Part shown: piece after piece, positions 27,532 to 36,345 of the stretch
Layout: every line of letters begins with the position of its first letter
Numbering within the stretch: position 1 is the first letter of the stretch
Origin: Mesonia aestuariivivens
GTDB lineage: Bacteria > Bacteroidota > Bacteroidia > Flavobacteriales > Flavobacteriaceae
Direction: 5' to 3'
Assembly (NCBI RefSeq): GCF_019311235.1
Contig: NZ_JAHWDF010000004.1
Span: 124,001 to 188,000, forward strand
Length of the DNA: 64,000 bases
Notes under the pieces: model-generated
What the model saw: only the letters and a program-made list of their open reading frames with translations
The model's database searches: none
What the model was told of the DNA's origin: nothing
Program-made: the position numbers and the translations under genes

Positions 27532-28587
27532 GTGAAAAAACACGAATTTTACTTAAAACGATGCATACAGTTAGCTAAAAATGCTACAGGAAATACTTAC
27601 CCTAATCCATTGGTGGGAAGCGTGATTGTATATCAAGATGAAATTATTGGCGAAGGCTGGCACCAAAAAGCTGGCGAACCCCACGCAGAGGTTAATGCTA
27701 TTAATTCTGTAAACGATAAATCGCTGCTCAAAAAATCGACCATTTATGTAAGCTTAGAGCCTTGTTCGCATTTTGGAAAAACACCGCCTTGCAGCGATTT
27801 GATTATCGCTCATAAAATTAAACGTGTGGTGATTGGCACAATGGATCCGTTTGCAAAGGTTAAAGGTCGCGGCATTCAAAAATTATTGAGTGCTGGTTGC
27901 GATGTGGTGCTGGGAGTTTTAGAAAAAGAAAGTCAAGAATTAAACAAACGTTTTTTCACCTTTCATCAACACGAACGACCTTATGTTATTTTGAAATGGG
28001 CGCAAACTCAAGACGGATTTATCGCTCCAGAAACTCAAGACCAACGAGAACCTGTTTGGATTACCAATTCAAGTTCAAAACAATTGGTACACAAATGGCG
28101 AAGTGAAGAGCAAAGCATTTTAGTAGGCACACAAACTGCAATTAAAGACAACCCCAAATTAAACACCAGACTTTGGGAAGGCAACAACCCTGTAAGAGTT
28201 GTACTAGATCAAAATTTACGCATCCCAAAAGCTTCTCACTTATTTGACGGAACTATCAAAACTATTGTAATTACAGAACTTAATACTGAAATTCCCCCTG
28301 CATTAGAAAAAGAAAATCTTATTATTGAAAAAGTAGATTTTCAACTGAATTTAGCCGAAGAAATTTGCAAAGTGCTTTATCGTCACGAATTACAATCGGT
28401 TATTATTGAAGGAGGAAAAAAAACCCTGCAGACATTTATAGATACCAATCTTTGGAATGAAGCTCGCGTATTTACAGGAAAAAAATTATTTAAAACCGGA
28501 ACTAAAGCGCCAACTTTTACAGGAAAAATAATTGAAAACTTAATGATTGATAACGATCAATTAGAAATTTATAGAAATGGTTTATAA
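27532..28587 (+). CDS. ribD: Bifunctional riboflavin deaminase/reductase
   Basis: Carries out two consecutive riboflavin steps: deamination of the pyrimidine, then reduction of the ribose side chain. The N-terminal deaminase has zinc ligands H51-A-E53 and C78/C87 (EPCSHFGKTPPC). The C-terminal reductase starts at about 145 (RPYVILKWAQTQDGFI) and contains the IIEGGKKTLQTF substrate motif. Start is GTG at 27532. Other rib genes are not in this window. Confidence 0.96.
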   Translation: MKKHEFYLKRCIQLAKNATGNTYPNPLVGSVIVYQDEIIGEGWHQKAGEPHAEVNAINSVNDKSLLKKSTIYVSLEPCSHFGKTPPCSDLIIAHKIKRVVIGTMDPFAKVKGRGIQKLLSAGCDVVLGVLEKESQELNKRFFTFHQHERPYVILKWAQTQDGFIAPETQDQREPVWITNSSSKQLVHKWRSEEQSILVGTQTAIKDNPKLNTRLWEGNNPVRVVLDQNLRIPKASHLFDGTIKTIVITELNTEIPPALEKENLIIEKVDFQLNLAEEICKVLYRHELQSVIIEGGKKTLQTFIDTNLWNEARVFTGKKLFKTGTKAPTFTGKIIENLMIDNDQLEIYRNGL

Positions 28588-28687
28588 CTATATTGCCGTC
28601 TAGAAATTTATTCAAAGCTTTCTCAAGGTAATCATAACTAAATTTCTTGGTAAGCACGTAACGCTGCAAAACTAATTACTATAAAAA

Positions 28688-29296
28688 ATGATAAAAACCT
28701 TACTTTTTGATTTTGGTGACGTATTTCTCAATTTAGATAAAGCTGCCACTTTTAGGGAATTAAACAAATTGGGGTTAAATGATTTTTCTTCAGAAATGAT
28801 TCAGCAAAATCAACTTTATGAAATGGGTAAAATTTCTTCTGAAGAATTTGTCAATTTCTACACAAATAAAATACCGAAAAGTTCTTCAGAAGATTTAGTA
28901 AAAGCGTGGAATTCAATTTTATTAGATTTACCCAAACACCGTTTAGAATTTCTTCAGCAATTAAAAGAAGAAAAAAAATATGAACTTATATTATTAAGCA
29001 ACACCAACGATTTACACATTTCTTGGATAAAGGAAAACATTATCGATTTTGCAGAATTTAAAGCTTGCTTTGATGCGTTTTATCTTTCTCACGAAATTAA
29101 CTTTAGAAAACCTAATGTAGATATTTACGAGTTTGTTTTAGAAAAACATCAACTTCGCCCTAAAGAAGTTTTATTTGTAGACGACACGCAAGAAAATACC
29201 GAAACCGCAAAAAATTTAGGCATTCACACTTGGAATATTGACCCTAAAAGCGAAGATATCGTTCATTTATTCAGCATTAAATCTAAGCTCTTTTGA
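28688..29296 (+). CDS. HAD family hydrolase (YihX-like phosphatase)
   Basis: A 202-residue phosphatase of HAD subclass IA. Motif I is LLFDFGDVF with nucleophile D8; the usual second Asp is Gly, as in YihX-type sugar-phosphate phosphatases. Motif II is LLSNTN, motif III the Lys in FRKPNVDIY, and motif IV VDDTQENTETA. The substrate is unknown. Its stop overlaps the TTG start of the transporter gene by four nt. Confidence 0.88.
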   Translation: MIKTLLFDFGDVFLNLDKAATFRELNKLGLNDFSSEMIQQNQLYEMGKISSEEFVNFYTNKIPKSSSEDLVKAWNSILLDLPKHRLEFLQQLKEEKKYELILLSNTNDLHISWIKENIIDFAEFKACFDAFYLSHEINFRKPNVDIYEFVLEKHQLRPKEVLFVDDTQENTETAKNLGIHTWNIDPKSEDIVHLFSIKSKLF

Positions 29297-30162
29297 TTTA
29301 TCTTTTACTTAGTATATTATCGTCTACAGCTATTTATGTGGTTTTTAAACTGCTCGATAGATTTAAAATTAATTCACTTTACGCCATTGTAGTAAATTAC
29401 TTTACAGCCTGTATCGCTGGTTATTTTGGACTCGAACGTGCTTTTACCATAGAAGACACTCTAGCCCAAGATTGGATTTTTGGTGCAATTTTATTAGGTG
29501 TTCTATTTATAACTGTTTTTAATTTAATGGCCATTACCACACAAAAAAGTGGACTTTCAGCAGTTTCTGTTGCTAGTAAAATGAGTGTCGCAATCCCTAT
29601 ATTATTTGTGATATTTTATTACAACGAACCTACTGGGTTTTTAAAAATCTGCGGAATTGCACTCGCGCTAGTTGCCGTTTATCTTTCTTCTGTTAAGACA
29701 AAATCGGGTATTCAGTTAGAAAAAAATACGCTTATTTATCCGCTATTGGTTTTTTTGGGCAGCGGAATTATAGAAACGCTTATCAAATTTTTAGAGCAAA
29801 ATTTTGTTACAAAAGAAGATGTAGCGCTATTTTCTACTTCTATCTTTATTTGTGCCGCAGTTATCGGGATGATTATAGGAATTATTCATTTCACAAAAAA
29901 GAAAATTAAATTCACCTACAGAGAAGTTTTAGGCGGTATAGCCTTAGGTATTCCCAATTATTATTCTATTTACTTTTTTATTCAAGCCCTTCGCAGCGGA
30001 ATGCCAAGCACCACCGTTTTTATCTTAAACAACGTAGCTATAGTTTTACTTTCTACCTTGTTAGGAATTTTACTCTTTAAAGAAAAATTACTTAGAAAAA
30101 ACTGGATTGGTATTGCATTAGCTGTAGTAAGTATTATTTTAGTCGCACTCACAACCCGATAA
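29293..30162 (+). CDS. EamA/DMT family transporter
   Basis: A 289-residue inner-membrane protein with about ten helices in two EamA-like halves (first half ending near PTGFLKICGIALALVAVYLSS, second ending LRKNWIGIALAVVSIILVAL). Members export metabolites or amino acids; the substrate cannot be predicted. The start is a TTG overlapping the HAD stop (TTGA); no ATG exists before the first helices, so TTG is well supported. Confidence 0.85.
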   Translation: MIYLLLSILSSTAIYVVFKLLDRFKINSLYAIVVNYFTACIAGYFGLERAFTIEDTLAQDWIFGAILLGVLFITVFNLMAITTQKSGLSAVSVASKMSVAIPILFVIFYYNEPTGFLKICGIALALVAVYLSSVKTKSGIQLEKNTLIYPLLVFLGSGIIETLIKFLEQNFVTKEDVALFSTSIFICAAVIGMIIGIIHFTKKKIKFTYREVLGGIALGIPNYYSIYFFIQALRSGMPSTTVFILNNVAIVLLSTLLGILLFKEKLLRKNWIGIALAVVSIILVALTTR

Positions 30163-30164
30163 TT

Positions 30165-30776
30165 TTGGAAGCAGAAGATATCTATAAAACCATTTTCACA
30201 CCAGGCGAAGAAGTCTTATTTAAGGACAAAGGCAGTAAGTTTTTTGGTTATGCTTTCCCTGTGAAAAATGAAGATGAAATTAATTTAGCCTTAGAAGAAA
30301 TGAAAAGCAAACACCATAAAGCAAGACATTGGTGTTACGCTTGGCAATTAGGGAAACGCTACGATCATTACCGAGCTAACGATGATGGCGAGCCTTCTAA
30401 TTCGGCAGGAATGCCTATTTATGGACAGTTACAATCTTTTAAAGTAACTAATATTTTAGTGGTAGTGGTTCGTTATTTTGGTGGAGTTAAATTAGGTGTT
30501 GGTGGCTTAATTAGTGCTTACAAAACTACTGCACAAATGGCGTTAGAAGCTTCTGTTATAAAAACTAAAACCATTAATACCGAATATAAAGTGACCTGCG
30601 AATATCCTGATATGAATAAAGTGATGCGGGTAATTAAAGAGAAAAACTTAAACGTTACCAATCAAATTTTAGAAATGAACTGTCAAATTTTTATTTCAGT
30701 AAGAGAAAATGAAGCTGAAAATATCTATCAGAAATTTGAGGGGATTTACGGAGTTAAAATTGAAGAAGTTGAATAA
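30165..30776 (+). CDS. YigZ/IMPACT family protein
   Basis: A 203-residue protein with the UPF0029 N-terminal domain (KHHKARHWCYAW, ANDDGEPSNSAGMPI, VRYFGGVKLGVGGL) and a C-terminal DUF1949 ferredoxin-like domain. The family includes eukaryotic IMPACT, a regulator of translation stress kinase GCN2, and bacterial YigZ of unclear role. Start is a TTG two nt after the transporter stop, continuing the HAD-transporter-YigZ coupling. Confidence 0.88.
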   Translation: MEAEDIYKTIFTPGEEVLFKDKGSKFFGYAFPVKNEDEINLALEEMKSKHHKARHWCYAWQLGKRYDHYRANDDGEPSNSAGMPIYGQLQSFKVTNILVVVVRYFGGVKLGVGGLISAYKTTAQMALEASVIKTKTINTEYKVTCEYPDMNKVMRVIKEKNLNVTNQILEMNCQIFISVRENEAENIYQKFEGIYGVKIEEVE

Positions 30777-30906
30777 TTAATTTTTTCCTTGTTCTTTTGA
30801 AGCTGAAAAGTCTAAATTGATATTCCAAATTTACAGTGAGCTTAATTATTTAAAAATTACTCTTCAACTCTAAAACACATCGTTATATTAAATTAAACTC
30901 AAATTC

Positions 30907-30938
30907 TATTTTTAATAAAATTTGTAGAATTAAAAATA
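30907..30938. terminator. AT-rich hairpin between convergent genes
   Basis: TATTTTTAAT (30907-30916) pairs with ATTAAAAATA (30929-30938) over 12 nt, in the 216-bp gap between convergent YigZ and thioesterase genes. A weak, A/T-only stem; terminator function is uncertain. Confidence 0.35.
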
Positions 30939-30992
30939 AATCTATTAAAATGCATGACTTTTATTTAGATTCAATTTTAATTACATCTGTTT

Positions 30993-31388
30993 TTAAAACC
31001 CGATAGCTTTTAAAATATGTGTTGGACATGAGATAGGCTTTTTCGTTTTGGCATCCATAAATACTAAAGTTGTTTCAGCAGTTGTTAACAACTCTTCTTC
31101 CCTATATATTTTATAATTGAATTTTATTCTAAACCCAGGAGACTCTATAAGAGTGGTTTGTATAGTTAAATAGTCATCAAAATGTGCTGGTCGCTTAAAT
31201 TTAAACTTCATTTCATAAACAGGAAGCATAACCCCATCATTCTCCATTGACTTATATGAAATACCAAATTGCTCCATCCACTCAATCCTTGCTAGTTCAA
31301 GGTATTGCGCGTAATTCCCGTGATGAACTACACCCATTTGATCTGTTTCTGCATAACGAACTCGGATAATTGAAGAATATGATTTCAT
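30993..31388 (-). CDS. Acyl-CoA thioesterase, hotdog fold
   Basis: A 131-residue protein of the 4-hydroxybenzoyl-CoA thioesterase/YbgC type: RVRYAETDQMGVVHHGNYAQYLE holds the catalytic Asp and the conserved HHGNY turn. It would cleave short or aromatic acyl-CoAs. Divergent from dnaA across 211 bp, a neighbourhood that I believe is common in Flavobacteriia. Confidence 0.88.
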   Translation of the reverse strand: MKSYSSIIRVRYAETDQMGVVHHGNYAQYLELARIEWMEQFGISYKSMENDGVMLPVYEMKFKFKRPAHFDDYLTIQTTLIESPGFRIKFNYKIYREEELLTTAETTLVFMDAKTKKPISCPTHILKAIGF

Positions 31389-31599
31389 AAAATTAATTGC
31401 TTTTCTTGGTTTAGATTTTGTAAGTTTATAAAGAATTTAAGTATGAGAAAAAAAAAGAATAAATTCAATACAAATTGGGTTTTTTTTTTACCTTTTTTGT
31501 TCACATATTTGTGGTCTCAAAATGATAAATGCTTAGTATTTCCTAAGTAGTTCATTTTCATTTTCATATATAAATAACAATAAAATTTACAATAAAATT

Positions 31600-33027
31600 A
31601 TGGGTAAAACTGCTGATTCAGTTTGGGAAAATTGTCTGTCATTTATACAGGATAATATTACTCCCCAAGCCTATAAAACTTGGTTTGAACCAATTAAAGC
31701 AGTAAAGCTCACTGACAATGCGTTAAGCATTCAGGTGCCTTCTAAATTCTTTTACGAATGGTTAGAAGAGCATTACGTGAAGTTATTAAAGGTTTCTTTG
31801 ACAAAAGAATTGGGCGAAAATGCTAAATTGGTTTATGCCATCAAGATGGAAAACACCTATGGTAATAAGCAACCATTTACAGAGAAAATACCTAGTTCAC
31901 AACGAAGTAATGTCTCTTCGCAAGAAGTTAACGTTCCTTTAAAAAATAAAAGTCCAGAGTTAAAGAACCCGTTTATTATTCCTGGAATTAGAAACGTGAA
32001 AATTGATTCGCAATTGAATCCCAATTATAGTTTTGAAAATTTTCTAGAGGGAGATTCTAATAGGTTAGCAAGATCTGCAGGATTAGCAGTCTCGAACCGT
32101 CCAGGAGGCACTTCATTTAATCCACTACTAGTTTTTGGAGGTGTAGGTTTAGGTAAAACCCATTTAGGTCATGCTATTGGTGTTGAGATAAAAGATAAAT
32201 ATCCAGAAAAAACGGTGCTTTATATTTCTGCTGAAAAATTTACGCAACAATATATTGAATCGGTTAAAAAAAATAACAGAAACGATTTTATTCATTTCTA
32301 TCAAATTATAGATGTCTTGATTGTCGATGATATTCAATTATTATCAGGAAAAGCAGGAACACAAGATGTTTTCTTCCATATTTTTAATCACTTACATCAA
32401 AATGGAAAGCAAGTAATTTTAACCAGTGATAAAGCACCAGTAGACATGCAAGACATTGAGCAGCGTTTACTCTCTCGTTTTAAATGGGGACTTTCTGCAG
32501 AATTACAGAATCCAGATTTTGAAACAAGAGTCTCTATTATTAAAAACAAATTATATAGAGATGGTGTAGAAATGCCTGAAGAAATTATTGAATATTTAGC
32601 TAATAATATTAAAACTAATATTCGAGAATTAGAAGGAGCAATTATATCTTTAATTGCACATTCTTCTTTCAATAAAAAAGACATCACAATAGATCTTGCA
32701 GGTAAAATTGTAGATAATTACGTTAAGAACACTAAGAAAGAAGTTTCAATTGAATACATTCAAAAAGTAGTGAGTGATTATTTTCAAATGGATGTAGAAA
32801 CACTTCAATCTAAAACCAGAAAACGTCACATTGTACAAGCTAGACAACTAGCCATGTTTTTTGCCAAAAAACTCACCAAAGCTTCTTTAGCTAGTATTGG
32901 TACACAAATTGGAAAACGAGACCACGCTACGGTTCTTCACGCTTGTAAAACTGTTAATAATTTATCTACCACAGATAAACAATTTAAAAAGTTTGTAGAA
33001 GATTTAAATAAAAAACTTACCCTATAA
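31600..33027 (+). CDS. dnaA: Chromosomal replication initiator DnaA
   Basis: Binds DnaA boxes and melts the replication origin. Its 475 residues include domain I (1-85), a linker, the AAA+ domain with Walker A GGVGLGKT (180-187) and Walker B VLIVDD (239-244), and the DNA-binding domain with signature RDHATVLH (440-447). The upstream 211 bp contain one near-match to a DnaA box (TTGTTCACA at 31497, one mismatch to TTATnCACA) and a CACATATTTGTG palindrome, but no cluster. Followed by a phosphatase gene after 2 nt. Confidence 0.98.
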   Translation: MGKTADSVWENCLSFIQDNITPQAYKTWFEPIKAVKLTDNALSIQVPSKFFYEWLEEHYVKLLKVSLTKELGENAKLVYAIKMENTYGNKQPFTEKIPSSQRSNVSSQEVNVPLKNKSPELKNPFIIPGIRNVKIDSQLNPNYSFENFLEGDSNRLARSAGLAVSNRPGGTSFNPLLVFGGVGLGKTHLGHAIGVEIKDKYPEKTVLYISAEKFTQQYIESVKKNNRNDFIHFYQIIDVLIVDDIQLLSGKAGTQDVFFHIFNHLHQNGKQVILTSDKAPVDMQDIEQRLLSRFKWGLSAELQNPDFETRVSIIKNKLYRDGVEMPEEIIEYLANNIKTNIRELEGAIISLIAHSSFNKKDITIDLAGKIVDNYVKNTKKEVSIEYIQKVVSDYFQMDVETLQSKTRKRHIVQARQLAMFFAKKLTKASLASIGTQIGKRDHATVLHACKTVNNLSTTDKQFKKFVEDLNKKLTL

Positions 33028-33029
33028 TT

Positions 33030-33491
33030 ATGAAGACAAAAGTACTAATGGTTTGTTTGGGAAATATTTGCCGATCGCCATTGGCAGAAGGTCTTCTTAA
33101 AGCTAAAGTTAATAACGATAAGGTTTTTGTAGATTCTGCAGGCACTTCTAACTATCATGTAGGAAATACTCCTGACCCAAGATCTATTGCTATAGCTAAA
33201 AGACACGGAATCGATATTGCCTATCAAACTGCTAGACAATTTACTCGAGAAGATTTTGATAAGTTTGATTACATTTATGTGATGGATAAATCTAATTACA
33301 GAAACGTAATTAATTTAGCTAGAAATGAACAAGATAAAAGTAAAGTTTCTCTTATTCTAAATACTATTTTATCAGATGAAAATTCATCTGTACCAGATCC
33401 ATATCAAGGCGGTGATCAAGGTTTTGAAAACGTGTACTATATGCTCGATGAAGCAACAAATACTATTTCGAAAGAATTGAACAAAGTCTAA
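33030..33491 (+). CDS. Low-molecular-weight protein tyrosine phosphatase
   Basis: A 153-residue phosphatase with the active-site loop C9-LGNIC-R15-S near the N-terminus and the general acid D123 (VPDPYQGG). It may dephosphorylate tyrosine kinases of surface-polysaccharide export or other proteins. It begins 2 nt after dnaA and is almost certainly cotranscribed. Confidence 0.95.
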   Translation: MKTKVLMVCLGNICRSPLAEGLLKAKVNNDKVFVDSAGTSNYHVGNTPDPRSIAIAKRHGIDIAYQTARQFTREDFDKFDYIYVMDKSNYRNVINLARNEQDKSKVSLILNTILSDENSSVPDPYQGGDQGFENVYYMLDEATNTISKELNKV

Positions 33492-33529
33492 TTAATTAGA
33501 GCTTTACATTAACTTTAAATTTTATATAG

Positions 33530-34267
33530 ATGTCGAATAGCATTCACCAAGAATTTAAATCTGGAAAATTATACCTCATCCCTAACGATTTGGGAGGTTC
33601 GGCACCTTTAGAAGTTTTACCGTTAAGTGTAAAAAAGAAAATTGAAGAAATTGATGATTATATTGTTGAAAATGAAAAAACAGCAAGAAGATTTATAAAG
33701 AATATTGCACCACATAAATCACAGCCTTCTTTAAATTTCAGCATTATTAATAAATATACTAAGCCTGAAGATGTACCAGAATTTTTAGAAGCATGTTTAG
33801 CAGGTAAAGATATGGGCGTGATAAGCGAAGCTGGCTGTCCTGGTATTGCAGATCCTGGCGCAGATGTGGTTAAATTAGCTCATGAAAAAAATATAAGAGT
33901 AATACCGCTAGTAGGACCTTCTTCTATCTTTCTTACTTTAATGAGCAGCGGACTTAATGGGCAAAATTTTGCTTTTAACGGCTATTTACCAATTGATAAA
34001 ACGGAAAGAAAAGCAGCCATTAAAAAACTTGAACGTACTTCTTTAGAATTAAATCAAGCCCAAATATTTATTGAAACACCATATCGAAATGATAAGTTTC
34101 TAGAAGACTTATTACAAGTACTTCATCCACAAACTACCCTTTGCATTGGTTGTGAAGTAACACAGTCTTCAGAAGCAATTCTAACAAGAACAGTTAAAGA
34201 GTGGAAGAAAATTAAAACAGAACTTCACAAAAAGCCTTGTATATTTATTTTTCAGAAAGAGCAGTAG
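33530..34267 (+). CDS. SAM-dependent methyltransferase, RsmI-like
   Basis: A 245-residue tetrapyrrole-methylase-fold protein related to RsmI, which 2'-O-methylates C1402 of 16S rRNA. It has GKLYLIPNDLGGS at the start, the GCPGIADPGADVVKLAHE SAM/dimer segment and VGPSSIFLTLMSSGL. It is shorter than E. coli RsmI and diverged in the N-terminal loop (PNDLGG in place of PTPIGN), so it may be a paralogue with another substrate. Its 3' end overlaps the convergent murein-hydrolase gene by 23 bp. Confidence 0.8.
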   Translation: MSNSIHQEFKSGKLYLIPNDLGGSAPLEVLPLSVKKKIEEIDDYIVENEKTARRFIKNIAPHKSQPSLNFSIINKYTKPEDVPEFLEACLAGKDMGVISEAGCPGIADPGADVVKLAHEKNIRVIPLVGPSSIFLTLMSSGLNGQNFAFNGYLPIDKTERKAAIKKLERTSLELNQAQIFIETPYRNDKFLEDLLQVLHPQTTLCIGCEVTQSSEAILTRTVKEWKKIKTELHKKPCIFIFQKEQ

Positions 34268-34949
34268 CCGAAAAATAATTATTAAGCTTGGTCACTGTTG
34301 CCTTAGCTTTACGATTTGGCTTCACAAAAGAAGTATCGTAACCTTTAAATTTATTTAGATAATATTTAATACTTGTTCCAAAAGCATCAGAAAAACCATC
34401 TTCTCCTCCACTGCGTAAAAATTTTTTCACGCTTCCTGGACCAGCCAAATGAGCAGCAGCTAAAACACCTGATTCTGTAACTTTTACACCACCGATAGTT
34501 CTACCCACGTACCATTTAAGATCTCTACGAAGTATCCATTTATTACGAGAAGCGTTGGCATAAAATGCAGCTTCTTGCAATTTAGGATTATTTAAAAAAT
34601 CTTTTGTATCATAAATACCTATTAGCCTTAGCGTTCCTCTACCAAATTGATATTTGCCAAGATATCCAAATTGATTAATTATACTATAATCGCTACCCGA
34701 TTCTTTAAAAGCAACCGCTTCTTTAAAACCTAAATAATTTTTTGGGAGTACCGGAAAAACTATTTCATTAACGAATAAGCTATCGTTAGATTTTACATTA
34801 TAGTATTCTGGTAAATTTTTAGTCGTTACACTTGCAATAATTGCTTCCTCTTTATTAGAAAACCCCGATAATAGAAAAATTCCTGTCAATACCGGTACGG
34901 CTATTATTTTAGCAAAACTTCTTCTCAATACACTAAGTTTAAAAGACAC
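34245..34949 (-). CDS. Lysozyme-like/lytic transglycosylase-like exported protein
   Basis: About 234 residues from a GTG start. The membrane or signal segment (about 16-28, SFAKIIAVPVLTGIFLLSGF) follows LRR. The core FKEAVAFKESGSDYSIINQFGYLGKYQFGRGTL resembles the catalytic Glu region of soluble lytic transglycosylases (KESGSDY), suggesting peptidoglycan cleavage. A longer frame to an ATG at 35051 has no support: a full promoter (TTTG-N17-TATCTTTG) lies at 34986-35014, inside that extension, and the extra residues are not signal-like. The C-terminal end overlaps the RsmI-like gene. Confidence 0.72.
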   Translation of the reverse strand: MSFKLSVLRRSFAKIIAVPVLTGIFLLSGFSNKEEAIIASVTTKNLPEYYNVKSNDSLFVNEIVFPVLPKNYLGFKEAVAFKESGSDYSIINQFGYLGKYQFGRGTLRLIGIYDTKDFLNNPKLQEAAFYANASRNKWILRRDLKWYVGRTIGGVKVTESGVLAAAHLAGPGSVKKFLRSGGEDGFSDAFGTSIKYYLNKFKGYDTSFVKPNRKAKATVTKLNNYFSATALSEK

Positions 34950-34985
34950 TTTACAATAAAAGCTTACGTCTTTAAATTCGCGGGG

Positions 34986-35014
34986 CAAAGATACGCTATT
35001 TTTATATACGCAAA
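34986..35014 (-). promoter_or_regulatory. Promoter of the lytic-transglycosylase-like gene
   Basis: On the minus strand TTTG (35011-35014), 17 nt, then TATCTTTG (34986-34993): a complete Bacteroidota -33/-7 pair. The transcript would begin near 34980, about 30 nt before the GTG start. Confidence 0.75.
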
Positions 35015-35275
35015 CAAAATATTTGTTAAAATAAACATAGCTTAAAAACATCGCTAAATAATTGTTTTTCAGTTTATAAAAACTTCACAAAATCAGTACT
35101 AACATAGGATTCAAAGTTTCGTTTATTAAAAAAACGTCAAATTACTGAGTTTAGACATCAATTTTTTTAAGGAAATTTTATAATATGAAAAGAAATTTTC
35201 TTTTTGTAATCATCAACATTTATCTTTTAAATAAAAAAAATTTACAAATTTTAGCAACACCAATTTAGTATGTTT

Positions 35276-35283
35276 TAAATTTG
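35276..35283 (+). promoter_or_regulatory. -7 box before murQ
   Basis: TAAATTTG fits the consensus and lies 20 nt before the ATG at 35304. No TTTG at the expected upstream distance. The preceding 250 bp (35015-35275) are AT-rich with no gene that I can support. Confidence 0.45.
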
Positions 35284-35303
35284 ATATTTATAAAAATAAA
35301 ATA

Positions 35304-36125
35304 ATGAGTGAAGAGTTTATAAAAACTACAGAACAAGCGTCGCTTTATGATAATTTAGAGCAGATGGATATTAAAACACTCCTCAAGAATATTAATCAAG
35401 AAGATCAAAAAGTTGCCCTAGCTGTCAATAAGCAATTACCTCAAATTGAAAATTTAACCCACAGAATTGTTAAACAACTTGAGAATGGTGGTAGACTATT
35501 TTATATAGGTGCAGGGACAAGTGGTCGTTTGGGTATTTTAGATGCTAGTGAATGTCCGCCTACTTTCGGAGTTTCATCAGAACTTGTTATAGGTATTATT
35601 GCTGGTGGAGATCAAGCTATTAGAAATGCTGTAGAAAATGCAGAAGATCATGAACTCCAAGGTTGGGACGATTTAAAAGATTATAAGATTTCGTCTAAAG
35701 ATATAGTTGTAGGTATCGCCGCTTCAGGAACAACACCTTATGTAGTAAAAGCTTTAGAAAAATGTAACCAAGAGAATATTCCAACAGGCTGCATTACTTG
35801 TAATAAAAATAGTCCTTTAGCAAAAGTTGCTAATTTACCTATACAAGTAATTGTAGGTCCAGAATTTGTAACAGGAAGTTCTAGAATGAAAGCTGGTACG
35901 GCGCAAAAAATGGTGCTAAATATGCTCACCACCACAACTATGATTCAGCTAGGAAAAGTGAAAGGAAACCAGATGGTAGACATGCAGTTAAGTAATCAAA
36001 AACTTATAGAGCGAGGAACAAAAATGATTCAAGAAGCAACAGGTTTTTCTTATAAAGAATCACAAATCGCTTTAAAAAAATACGGTAATGTTCGTGAAGC
36101 TATAAAAAACATTAATCATGACTAA
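35304..36125 (+). CDS. murQ: N-acetylmuramic acid 6-phosphate etherase
   Basis: Cleaves the lactyl ether of MurNAc 6-phosphate to GlcNAc 6-phosphate, recycling cell-wall sugar. The 273-residue SIS-domain protein has E83 (DASECPPT) and E114 (NAEDHELQ) at the positions of the E. coli catalytic residues. The family motif TGSSRMKAGTAQKMVLNML is present. No kinase or transporter for MurNAc is adjacent. The last 8 nt overlap a DUF6095 gene. Confidence 0.96.
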   Translation: MSEEFIKTTEQASLYDNLEQMDIKTLLKNINQEDQKVALAVNKQLPQIENLTHRIVKQLENGGRLFYIGAGTSGRLGILDASECPPTFGVSSELVIGIIAGGDQAIRNAVENAEDHELQGWDDLKDYKISSKDIVVGIAASGTTPYVVKALEKCNQENIPTGCITCNKNSPLAKVANLPIQVIVGPEFVTGSSRMKAGTAQKMVLNMLTTTTMIQLGKVKGNQMVDMQLSNQKLIERGTKMIQEATGFSYKESQIALKKYGNVREAIKNINHD

Positions 36126-36345
36126 AAAAACAAATAAAGAAATTTTAGGAAAAGGAATTAGATATTTAGCAGGAGCACTTCCTGTTATATTTATAGGACC
36201 TTCAATTTTATACTCTGCTTTTCATAATAAAGAACATCCTTTATATGTTGCAGTACTCATATTAGGAATTATAGTTTGTGGATTAGGTATTTTTTTAATT
36301 TTCAAAGGAATTAGCACCTTAATGAAAGCTTTATTTGATTCGTAA
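36118..36345 (+). CDS. DUF6095 family two-helix membrane protein
   Basis: A 75-residue protein with helices at about 14-33 and 42-64 (HPLYVAVLILGIIVCGLGIFLIF). Its start overlaps murQ by 8 nt, so translation is coupled. Families of this size next to murQ are common in Flavobacteriia, but no function is known to me; a link to muropeptide handling would be inference from position. Its last four codons form part of a long perfect hairpin. Confidence 0.75.
   Translation: MTKKTNKEILGKGIRYLAGALPVIFIGPSILYSAFHNKEHPLYVAVLILGIIVCGLGIFLIFKGISTLMKALFDS

Noticed and set aside
28688-29296. Loss of a catalytic Asp in the HAD phosphatase (FDFGD)
   Set aside because: Glycine at this position is usual in the YihX-like subfamily, so it is not a defect.
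31389-31599. Replication origin upstream of dnaA
   Set aside because: Only one near-match DnaA box and a 12-bp palindrome; no cluster or AT-rich 13-mer set that I could support.
34950-35051. Longer N-terminus for the lytic-transglycosylase-like gene from an ATG at 35051
   Set aside because: A complete promoter lies within this extension and the residues are not signal-like.
35185-35268. 27-residue open frame before murQ (starts MKRNFLFVII)
   Set aside because: Very short, AT-rich composition, and no evidence of initiation or homologue; could occur by chance.
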